From the IMG/VR virus record IMGVR_UViG_3300024252_000100, positions 1-21,120 of that record: a DNA stretch of 21,120 nt; one strand, given 5' to 3'. Shown piece by piece: positions 15,162 through 20,990 of this stretch. The stretch is from a virus. A model generated the notes under the pieces. The model saw only the letters and a program-made list of their open reading frames with translations, was not told the DNA's origin and did no database searches. Every line of letters starts with the position of its first letter. Position 1 is the first letter of the stretch. The position numbers and the translations under genes are program-made.

Positions 15162-16121
15162 TTGCCAATTAATAATAACTTAGAACCTGTATTGTTGCCT
15201 ATGGATCTTAAATTTGGACAAGATCCTGTAACTAATTACATTAATAACTTAGAGTCACTCAACATTGAAGTTGTAGATGCGCCTACGCAAGAACAAGCAC
15301 AAAAAATTGCTTGGAATATGACTAAGGCAACTTGGGCAGATTCACCTAGCGAAACTAGATTTGAGAATGCTTCTTTCAAAGAAGCTTCAAGTAATTTGCA
15401 AGATGTTTTAAACTTTAGAGCGTTACCTACACCTATGGAGTGTTTAGGTTTTACATTTAAGATAAGTGGTATTGATACACAGACTGTTACACATCTTATT
15501 CGACATAGAGCTGGATCATTTGCTGCACAATGCACAGGCGACAGAGACCTTCGAAATGACAACATTTTAGTTCCTGAATCTGTTGAAAATTCAGACTTCC
15601 ACAAGCGTTTTGTTGAAGTAGCTGCAGCAGCAAAGCAACTCTATTCAGATATGGTTGATTCACGTGTAGTTTCTTTAATGGACGCTAGAGTTATTCTTCC
15701 TAAGTCTCTTGAAACATTTTATATTGCTAGGTTTAATCTTAAAGATTTGATTGGATTTATTAAACAGCGTCAAGATATGCAAATCCAGCCTGAAGTGGAT
15801 AATATTATGGCTACACGTATTGCGAGATTAGTTGTTGAAAGAATTCCCGAGGTTGCTTCCTGTTTAGACTTTAACAAACCTGATATGCATTATGTGAGAA
15901 CTTTTAGAGTTGAACAACCTGATGGCACATTTACGTCCAAAGGAACAAATCTTTATCATCCTGAGACTAAGAACGATTTGTTTGAATTTAACGAAAACGA
16001 TTCGATCTATCAATGTCGTCGTGAAGAGATTAACGGGAATAAATCTGGTGAGGAAAAGATATTTACAAGAATGTGGAATGAAGACGTTGAATTTATCAAT
16101 TCAGTAAAAGATCAAATTTAA
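15162..16121 (+). CDS. Divergent ThyX-family protein (second copy)
   Basis: A 319-residue protein with the ThyX fold pattern but an altered active site. VTHLIRHRAGSF (109-120) keeps the RHR flavin triad. The following block reads AAQCTGDRDLR instead of NExSxRY, so the residues that hold dUMP in normal ThyX are changed (Glu to Gln or Ala, Ser to Thr or Cys, Arg to Asp or Gly depending on alignment). DARVILPKSLETFYIARFNL (173-192) and IKQRQDMQIQPEVDN match the C-terminal ThyX helix region. An extra ~80 residues at the end (DGTFTSKGTNLYHPE) are not typical. The start is TTG 15162, backed by AAGGAG (15149-15154). It may make a different pyrimidine or use another acceptor; dTMP synthesis is covered by the canonical copy. 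Confidence 0.7.
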   Translation: MPINNNLEPVLLPMDLKFGQDPVTNYINNLESLNIEVVDAPTQEQAQKIAWNMTKATWADSPSETRFENASFKEASSNLQDVLNFRALPTPMECLGFTFKISGIDTQTVTHLIRHRAGSFAAQCTGDRDLRNDNILVPESVENSDFHKRFVEVAAAAKQLYSDMVDSRVVSLMDARVILPKSLETFYIARFNLKDLIGFIKQRQDMQIQPEVDNIMATRIARLVVERIPEVASCLDFNKPDMHYVRTFRVEQPDGTFTSKGTNLYHPETKNDLFEFNENDSIYQCRREEINGNKSGEEKIFTRMWNEDVEFINSVKDQI

Positions 16122-16164
16122 AGTAGAATTTTAGTTTTAAAACGATTAAAGAAAGAATGTTATT

Positions 16165-16629
16165 ATGGAAAAGATTATTGAGAAGAAGATTTATTTAGCT
16201 AGCGGTTGGTTTAATGATGTGCAAGAGAAAGAATTGACGCATCTAGAAAATATTTTTTATGAAAGAAAAGATTATTTTAAGTTAGCTTCGCCAAGAAGGA
16301 TTTTTATTTGTCCACCTAACGCCTCAAAAGAGGTTCAAGATGCTACGTTTAAAGGGAATTTACATCATATTAAAACAGCAGATTTTTTACTTGTTAATAC
16401 ACGTGACAAGGATATCGGGACTATTTGGGAAACTGGTTATGCATATGCATTTGATAAGCCTATTATTTATTTTTGTGCAGGCTTGCCTAAAGGCGCTAAG
16501 TTTAATCTAATGTTAGCAAGAAGTGGTATCAAAGTTTGCACTTCTTATAATGAATTAGAAGATTATCTTGATAGAGTCATTGAAAAAGGTGAACTTATAG
16601 AAGAGCCATACACAGATGCAATCGAATGA
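16165..16629 (+). CDS. Nucleoside 2-deoxyribosyltransferase-like protein
   Basis: A 154-residue Rossmann-like protein of the nucleoside 2-deoxyribosyltransferase superfamily, whose members move or remove bases on 2'-deoxyribose, including DNPH1-type deoxynucleotide hydrolases. Motifs: IYLASGWFND at 9-18 (the family's YLAGPWF), FICPP (47-51), TADFLLVNTRDKD (71-83) with Asp73, and GTIWETGYAYAFDKPII (85-101) with the candidate nucleophile Glu89. Ribosome site AAAGAAAG lies in the 43-base gap after the divergent thyX, with no separate promoter, so the two are probably cotranscribed. Substrate is unknown. Given its neighbour, a modified or unwanted pyrimidine deoxynucleotide is plausible. Confidence 0.75.
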   Translation: MEKIIEKKIYLASGWFNDVQEKELTHLENIFYERKDYFKLASPRRIFICPPNASKEVQDATFKGNLHHIKTADFLLVNTRDKDIGTIWETGYAYAFDKPIIYFCAGLPKGAKFNLMLARSGIKVCTSYNELEDYLDRVIEKGELIEEPYTDAIE

Positions 16630-16882
16630 CACAGAAAAATTTTGGTCATTTAAAGATACAAAAACGCATAAAAGTGTTACATATATAAGTAATGTTAACG
16701 TAGTAAGGACTTTTTTGTTTAACAGAAGCTTTCTTGTTAGAATAAAGCTGGAAAAAGAAACAAAATACGTTATACCATACAAATACACATCAGTAAAATG
16801 GCCTAATGGTTTCTATACGGGCATAAGTGATAATTTATTAGTAATGTTTACTGATGACGAAATAAAGGATGTAGTGAACTAA
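16616..16882 (+). CDS. Small unknown protein
   Basis: An 88-residue protein whose ATG 16616 overlaps the previous gene's end by 14 bases. It is mostly beta by pattern (KSVTYISNVNVVRTF, FLVRIKLEKETKYVIPYKY) and ends with an acidic TDDEIKDVVN. It is rich in aromatic and basic residues and has no cysteine pairs, membrane segment or recognisable motif. It belongs to the string of tiny genes between the nucleotide enzymes and the epimerase, a layout often seen for host-takeover accessory genes. No function can be assigned. Confidence 0.5.
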   Translation: MQSNDTEKFWSFKDTKTHKSVTYISNVNVVRTFLFNRSFLVRIKLEKETKYVIPYKYTSVKWPNGFYTGISDNLLVMFTDDEIKDVVN

Positions 16883-16883
16883 A

Positions 16884-17093
16884 ATGAATTTAAAATATGA
16901 AAAAATATTTAAAAACTGGTCTTTTCATAATATTATTGCTCATCCTTTAATGCAATTCTTACAGTGGGCAGGAAAGAATGATTTGGCAAACAAAGTTCAC
17001 GATTCTACTTTGCCTGAGAGCGTTGAAGAAGAACCACCTGCAGCTAATACAGAATTAGATGATCCTGAAGCTTATAGAATTTTAAAAGATTGA
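16884..17093 (+). CDS. Small conserved phage protein (NWSFHNIIAHPLMQ motif)
   Basis: A 69-residue protein starting one base after the previous stop. NWSFHNIIAHPLMQFLQWAG (11-30), followed by a KVHDSTLP motif, is a pattern I recall from small unknown proteins in many tailed phages. The first half is an amphipathic, Trp- and His-rich segment that might lie on a membrane or form a helical hairpin. The second half is acidic and Pro-rich (PESVEEEPPAANTELDDPEA) and likely disordered. Its stop overlaps the next gene's TTG start. Function unknown. Confidence 0.6.
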   Translation: MNLKYEKIFKNWSFHNIIAHPLMQFLQWAGKNDLANKVHDSTLPESVEEEPPAANTELDDPEAYRILKD

Positions 17094-17299
17094 GTAATAA
17101 GGCTGAAAATAATATTGGTTTAAACATTAACGTTGGCCATGTTATAAACTACAATTTTTTATATTCAAATGAAGAAGAAAAAATAGGATTAGTTATAGAC
17201 ATAAAAAAAGATAGAAACTTTTATGCTATGATTTACGTTCTATCAAACAATGAAATAGATGTTATACCTTATAATATAATAACGTATAAAGTAATTTGA
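17090..17299 (+). CDS. Small SH3-like protein, member 1 of a local family
   Basis: A 69-residue protein. The only early start codon is TTG at 17090, overlapping the upstream stop by four bases, which implies coupled translation since no ribosome site is evident. The pattern INVGHVINYNF (13-23), KIGLVIDIKKD (30-40), YAMIYVLSNNEIDVIPYN (44-61), YKVI end is that of a small beta-barrel (SH3/Tudor-like) protein: a G-[DH]-x-[VI] strand, a VID strand, and a C-terminal VI. Similar arrangements recur in the genes at 17302, 17570, 17758 and 20977. Function unknown. Confidence 0.5.
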   Translation: MSNKAENNIGLNINVGHVINYNFLYSNEEEKIGLVIDIKKDRNFYAMIYVLSNNEIDVIPYNIITYKVI

Positions 17300-17301
17300 A
17301 A

Positions 17302-17631
17302 ATGTTTTTTAAGATAAACAACAGTTTTTTCTTGGATGAAGAAGATATTGGTAATCTTGTATGTGTAAAAATTCATCAACATTACTATAATTCAATAGAT
17401 ATATATGATAATTGTTTAGTGATTGACGCCATTTATACAGATAGCAATATTAGGCCGAGTCAAATAGTATTTTTAAAAGAATCCGGTTTTATATTGAAAC
17501 TTAATATGAATTATAATTCAAGTATAGAAGTTAAAAATTTATCTAGTATAAAAGAATTGAAAAGCAAAAATGATAAAAATAGGTTCTTTGATAAATATGA
17601 AAGACATTACAACAGACAAAGAAATCAATAA
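17302..17631 (+). CDS. Small SH3-like protein, member 2 of a local family
   Basis: A 109-residue protein with ATG 17302; TTG 17296 is an in-frame alternative that overlaps the previous stop. EDIGNLVCVKIHQHYYNS, then DNCLVIDAIYTD and PSQIVFLKESGFILKL give the same strand order as its neighbours. The C-terminus is a basic, possibly helical tail (KYERHYNRQRNQ). A perfect copy of the window's promoter motif lies inside the gene at 17364-17391. Its end overlaps the next gene by 62 bases. No motif for function. Confidence 0.5.
   Translation: MFFKINNSFFLDEEDIGNLVCVKIHQHYYNSIDIYDNCLVIDAIYTDSNIRPSQIVFLKESGFILKLNMNYNSSIEVKNLSSIKELKSKNDKNRFFDKYERHYNRQRNQ
17364..17391 (+). promoter_or_regulatory. Intragenic promoter, exact TGTAAA-N16-TATAAT
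   Basis: TGTAAA (17364-17369, wider GTGTAAA) and TATAAT (17386-17391) match the consensus exactly although they lie within a coding region. Transcripts from about 17398 would carry the two following small genes and the epimerase, which have no other promoter of this type. Confidence 0.5.
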
Positions 17632-17755
17632 TGTCATTGTCTTGAATAAAAAAAAGACGTATTCTAATGCGATTAGAGACTATTATGTTTATGAATTGTT
17701 ATATGACAACGTAGTTTATAAAAACGTTGATATGACGAAGTATAAGGTGATATAA
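17570..17755 (+). CDS. Small SH3-like protein, member 3 of a local family
   Basis: A 61-residue protein beginning inside the preceding gene. IKIGSLINMKD, NNVIVLNKKKT, YYVYELLYDNVVYKNV and a final KYKVI parallel the protein at 17090, which ends YNIITYKVI. A later ATG (17597) would remove the first strand, so ATG 17570 is preferred. Basic and tyrosine-rich. The shared ending supports descent from a duplicated gene. Function unknown. Confidence 0.45.
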   Translation: MIKIGSLINMKDITTDKEINNVIVLNKKKTYSNAIRDYYVYELLYDNVVYKNVDMTKYKVI

Positions 17756-17757
17756 AA

Positions 17758-18000
17758 ATGGAAAAGTATAGTTCATATAAGAGTGGTTTAAAAATAGGTG
17801 ACTACGTTCATTACGAATACAATTGTATTTTTACAGCTTTTGTTGAGAGAAGTTTGATTTTAGATAGAAAACATCTTTTTACAAAAGAGACTAGATGGGG
17901 AGAACGAAGTTTTTTTGAATATTCTGTATACAACAACGGGAACGTAAAAAAAATAAGAACACAAGATATGAGAATTATAAATTGTGAAAGGACAAGCTAA
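17758..18000 (+). CDS. Small SH3-like protein, member 4 of a local family
   Basis: An 80-residue protein starting two bases after the previous stop. LKIGDYVHYEYNCIF (11-25) is the clearest G-D-x-V strand of the group, followed by SLILDRKHLF, RSFFEYSVYNNGNVKKIRTQ and MRIINC. The order of strands matches the other members, with a longer insertion before the third strand. Its end overlaps the ribosome site AAAGGA of the epimerase gene. No catalytic or membrane feature is seen. Confidence 0.5.
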   Translation: MEKYSSYKSGLKIGDYVHYEYNCIFTAFVERSLILDRKHLFTKETRWGERSFFEYSVYNNGNVKKIRTQDMRIINCERTS

Positions 18001-18001
18001 A

Positions 18002-18991
18002 ATGAGAATTGCAATAACAGGTGAAAAAGGTTTTATCGCTAGCAACTTATCAAATAAAATTAATAAATTTAGTCATGAATTTGTATCATTAGATGAAAGC
18101 AAATATTCAGAAGGCTATGAAACTACTGAGAGTGGTGAAGTATGTGTATATAGTAATAGCATTGAAAAATGGTCGCAGCTTCTTTCAGACTTAGATGTTG
18201 ATGTTATTATACATAATGCTGCTGTTGTAGGAACTGATGTTGTTGCGTTAAACCCGGAGCATGCAATATCAACTAATGTGTTAGGAACTCACATTATAAC
18301 TGAGGCAGCTAATAATACAAATACAAAGATTGTGTATATAGGGACAACAGTCATATATGATACATATCTTTATCAAGAAAATGAAATCTATGAAAACAGC
18401 ACGATATATCCTCGAACAAATTATGCTGTTCAAAAGTATTCTGGAGAAATGACTGTTAAGAATAACGCAAAAAGCTGGTTAGTAGTTAGACCGTTATTTG
18501 CATACGGTGGTGAAGGAGATATGAACTCTCTTATATCAAAGTCTCTATTCTGTATACATAATAATATAAATAATTTAGATATGTTTTTAAATCCTAGAAA
18601 GATAAAGGATTATATGCATGTTGAAGATTTTTGCAGCAGTGTTATGGACTTAATCGTAAATGATATTAGTTATGAAGATTTCAACATTACAGCAGAGAAT
18701 CCTCATAACACATTAGAAATAGTTAGTCTAATTGAAGAAGTGACTGGTAAAAGTTTAGAGTCAGTTATTAAGTGGCACCCAGAAACAGATTACTTAGGGA
18801 ACCATAGATTAAGTAACGATAAATTTCTAGACGTTATAGGCAAAAGTAGATCTAGAAGTCTTAAGGAAGGAATAAGACAATCTTGGGAGTCAATAAAAGA
18901 AATGGATAAACTTAATAAGTTTAATCCACTTAAACATTTAACAGAAGCAAAAGATAAAAACATCGATTTAAAGATGTTTTTCCCTAAGTGA
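18002..18991 (+). CDS. NAD(P)-dependent sugar epimerase/dehydratase (extended SDR)
   Basis: A 329-residue extended short-chain dehydrogenase of the type that acts on nucleotide sugars. The nucleotide-binding turn is MRIAITGEKGFIAS (GxxGFIA, with Ala where Gly is usual). Then DVIIHNAAVVG (67-77), a catalytic Ser/Thr in VYIGTTVIYD (111-120), and YAVQK (Tyr141, Lys145). LVVRPLFAYGG (160-170) and DYMHVEDF fit the substrate domain. Residues after ~300 form an extra basic tail. ATG 18002 has AAAGGA at 17987-17992; a GTG at 17984 would include that site and is less likely. In phages such enzymes modify host surface sugars or supply sugars for DNA or protein decoration; no glycosyltransferase is adjacent, so the role is open. 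Confidence 0.8.
   Translation: MRIAITGEKGFIASNLSNKINKFSHEFVSLDESKYSEGYETTESGEVCVYSNSIEKWSQLLSDLDVDVIIHNAAVVGTDVVALNPEHAISTNVLGTHIITEAANNTNTKIVYIGTTVIYDTYLYQENEIYENSTIYPRTNYAVQKYSGEMTVKNNAKSWLVVRPLFAYGGEGDMNSLISKSLFCIHNNINNLDMFLNPRKIKDYMHVEDFCSSVMDLIVNDISYEDFNITAENPHNTLEIVSLIEEVTGKSLESVIKWHPETDYLGNHRLSNDKFLDVIGKSRSRSLKEGIRQSWESIKEMDKLNKFNPLKHLTEAKDKNIDLKMFFPK
18956..18981 (+). terminator. Terminator-like hairpin inside the end of the epimerase gene
   Basis: AAAAACATC (18956-18964) and GATGTTTTT (18973-18981) are perfect reverse complements with an 8-base loop, so the RNA hairpin ends in five U. It lies just before the stop codon and before a new promoter region. The A-tract and T-tract make it potentially bidirectional. 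Coding constraint (KNIDLKMFF) could explain part of it. Confidence 0.45.
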
Positions 18992-19004
18992 ATTAGACTC
19001 AACC

Positions 19005-19031
19005 TGTAAACTAGTCGCATTGTTAGATACT
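19005..19031 (+). promoter_or_regulatory. Weak promoter, TGTAAA-N15-GATACT, before the nuclease gene
   Basis: CTGTAAA ends at 19010 and GATACT (19026-19031) is the best -10 near the expected distance, with four of six matches. Transcripts would start near 19038, inside the hairpin that covers the ribosome site, so the hairpin would be broken in these transcripts. Confidence 0.35.
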
Positions 19032-19050
19032 TACTCTTAAAGGAGTAAGT
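19029..19050 (+). promoter_or_regulatory. Hairpin sequestering the ribosome binding site of the nuclease gene
   Basis: ACTTACTC (19029-19036) pairs perfectly with GAGTAAGT (19043-19050) around a 6-base loop. The ribosome site AAGGAG (19040-19045) is half in the loop and half in the right arm, two to seven bases from the ATG side of the stem. Read-through RNA would hide it; RNA starting near 19038 would not. T4 uses this arrangement for several genes, including the homing endonuclease I-TevI. Confidence 0.5.
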
Positions 19051-19051
19051 T

Positions 19052-19819
19052 ATGCCTAGAAAAAGTACACAAGTAACGTTGATATGCACAAATTGTGCTT
19101 GCGAATATAAAAAACTTGCATCAAGAGCAGAAAAATCAAAGTTCTGTTCTAAGTTATGTAAAGATAAAAAGTCAATACAATATAAGATTGAAAAATGTGT
19201 TAGCTGTCAAGAGGAGTTTAAATCTAAAAGAGGAAAGAAATATTGTTCTAGAGACTGTTATATCAAAGAGCACAAGCATGAAAGAATGGATTTGACTTGT
19301 GACTATTGTGGTGACACTTATCAGAAACCTGTCGGTAAGCCTACAAAATATTGTGGTAAACAATGTCAGTATAAGGCTCAAAGCAGCGGTTTACATGAAA
19401 TACCTTCAAATGGTAGGTTAGGTTTTAGATATGATTTGCCGAGCAATTACTTTTTTAAGTCATCTTTAGAGGCAGACTATGCGAGATGGTGTGAAGCTAC
19501 AAAAAAACCTTATGTTTATGAGCATAAAACATTTACAGTTCAATATGATGGAAGAGACAAGCAATATACTCCGGACTTTTATCATCCCGATGAGGATAGA
19601 TATGTAGAGTTAAAAGCAATAAGAAGAGATAGGAAGTTTAATTCTAATCTTCTAGCTGCAGATATTTTAAAGCAGCAAGGGCTTAATATCGACGTGTTAT
19701 TAATGCATGAATTTTATAAAATAATAAAACAAAGCGGGCATTATTGGACAGTTGACAATATAGAAAACAAAAATTATCATGGAACAAGAAGACTTATATA
19801 TCTCAAGAAAACACAGTAA
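19052..19819 (+). CDS. Zinc-finger PD-(D/E)XK endonuclease, probable free-standing homing endonuclease
   Basis: A 255-residue protein in two parts. Residues 1-110 hold three repeats of CxxC then CxxxC: C12/C15 with C32/C36, C49/C52 with C65/C69, C83/C86 with C101/C105, each able to bind zinc and contact DNA. Residues ~120-230 fit a PD-(D/E)XK nuclease: SSLEADYARWCE with Glu140, QYTPDFYHP with Asp175, and VELKAI with Glu186 and Lys188. The gene sits between a terminator-like hairpin and its own weak promoter, with a ribosome site folded into a hairpin, as for T4-type homing endonucleases. Alternatives are a phage repair or host-DNA-degrading nuclease. Start ATG 19052 has strong AAGGAG. The end overlaps the next gene by 41 bases. 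Confidence 0.7.
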   Translation: MPRKSTQVTLICTNCACEYKKLASRAEKSKFCSKLCKDKKSIQYKIEKCVSCQEEFKSKRGKKYCSRDCYIKEHKHERMDLTCDYCGDTYQKPVGKPTKYCGKQCQYKAQSSGLHEIPSNGRLGFRYDLPSNYFFKSSLEADYARWCEATKKPYVYEHKTFTVQYDGRDKQYTPDFYHPDEDRYVELKAIRRDRKFNSNLLAADILKQQGLNIDVLLMHEFYKIIKQSGHYWTVDNIENKNYHGTRRLIYLKKTQ

Positions 19820-20990
19820 AGGATTTGCGGCGTTAACTATAGTTTTGTTGGCTGCAGTCTTATCTATACTGTCATACACAGTAATACAATACGGGAGAAT
19901 CTCTCTTAATGTCATTGAAGAAAAACAAAGTTTAGATTCGTGCAGTGTAGGAGTAGGAAGAAGTATAATCAGCACAAACGATATTGAAAGTATTTGTTCT
20001 AGTGATTTTCTGAATAGCTGTAGTGGTCTTTTGAACATGCCTGTGCCGAACATGAGTTGTGTTGACGAAGGATTAGAGTGTGATGGTGTAGGTATATGTG
20101 AAAGAGTTTTTACTATATCATCTACGTACAATCCTGGTCGTGGAGAAGTTTCCAAGGATGTTATAGTTAAAGTCAAGGAAGAAGAGCATGATGTGAGTAT
20201 TGTAGACGCTGCTGTAATAATGTTACTTGACTTTAGCGGTTCTATGAATGGAAATAGAATTACACAGTTAAAAGACACAGTAAGGTCATTTATAGATTCT
20301 GATTATAATCTAAGTTACTCTGTTATTCTTTATAATAGCGACATTATAACAACATCAAATATTGGAAAAGGTCAGCAACACAAGCAATCTATACACACTA
20401 TGATTAACAGCAATAATCCTGGCGGTGGGACAAATTTTGTAAAGCCTTTGAACGAAGCATTAAATCAAATACAAACTAGCAATTACGAAGTATACTACAT
20501 ACTTTTGATAAGTGACGGCTCACCAAACGAAGGTATAGACTCTTCGCAAAACTTTGTTCAAAATAACGTATTAAACTTGAACAATGATGCATGTTTATTT
20601 ACTACATCACAAAATCCTTGTATCACAGTATATACTTTGGGTGTTGACAACGCAAACCAGAGTGCTTTGCAAAGTATAAGTGGAAATACTCTTAGTCAAA
20701 ATCCAGAAGAGTATAGTTACGCAGTCAATGCTAATCAAGTGCAATTAGCATTTCAAGCTATTATAGAAGAGATAATGTGTAGAATAGGACCGGTTTTAGC
20801 TGAGTTACCTATTAACGTATTTAATGGTTTAGACTTGTTAGATGAAAACATTGATTATGTATACAATGAAGATACAAAAGTGTTTAAGTTTTATGATGTT
20901 GATCCATTTTATATCTGTACTGAAATGTTGAATGATAGCGCACAATTAACTTTAAGATGGGGAGACGTGAATTTAAATGTTAGCGAGTAA
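19779..20990 (+). CDS. Membrane-anchored VWA-domain protein with pilin-like N-terminus
   Basis: A 403-residue protein. Residues 1-15 are charged (SRKHSKG), then FAALTIVLLAAVLSILSYTV (16-35) is a single membrane helix. The KG/F junction looks like a type IV prepilin cleavage site but lacks the usual Glu at +5. Residues ~50-135 contain at least six cysteines (55, 73, 81, 94, 101, 107), suggesting a disulfide-bonded extracytoplasmic part. From ~142 a von Willebrand factor A domain follows with a complete metal-ion adhesion site: LLDFSGSMN (D151, S153, S155), GGGTNF (T218) and ISDGSPNEG (D246). The last ~80 residues are beta-rich. It could be a surface adhesin, pilus-tip-like or pilus-blocking protein. 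ATG 19779 starts inside the nuclease gene with a weak ribosome site. Rare cargo for a phage; its role is unknown. Confidence 0.75.
   Translation: MEQEDLYISRKHSKGFAALTIVLLAAVLSILSYTVIQYGRISLNVIEEKQSLDSCSVGVGRSIISTNDIESICSSDFLNSCSGLLNMPVPNMSCVDEGLECDGVGICERVFTISSTYNPGRGEVSKDVIVKVKEEEHDVSIVDAAVIMLLDFSGSMNGNRITQLKDTVRSFIDSDYNLSYSVILYNSDIITTSNIGKGQQHKQSIHTMINSNNPGGGTNFVKPLNEALNQIQTSNYEVYYILLISDGSPNEGIDSSQNFVQNNVLNLNNDACLFTTSQNPCITVYTLGVDNANQSALQSISGNTLSQNPEEYSYAVNANQVQLAFQAIIEEIMCRIGPVLAELPINVFNGLDLLDENIDYVYNEDTKVFKFYDVDPFYICTEMLNDSAQLTLRWGDVNLNVSE

Noticed and set aside
15236-15604. 122-codon open frame on the minus strand within the divergent thyX
   Set aside because: The opposite frame has clear ThyX motifs; this frame has no family signal or start signal.
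16439-16450. Perfect 12-bp palindrome ATGCATATGCAT
   Set aside because: It encodes the conserved YAYA of the deoxyribosyltransferase motif and has no promoter nearby; most likely coding coincidence.
17984-18001. GTG start extending the epimerase by 6 codons
   Set aside because: The extension contains the ribosome site for ATG 18002, and the Rossmann strand starts properly at MRIAITG.
19157-19186. TGTAAA followed by TATAAG in the nuclease gene
   Set aside because: Spacer is 18 and the -10 is imperfect; poorer than the accepted set and in coding sequence.
19700-20278. 192-codon minus-strand frame across the nuclease/VWA junction
   Set aside because: Both plus-strand proteins have intact motifs here; the antisense product is Ser/Leu/Ile-rich with no recognisable domain.
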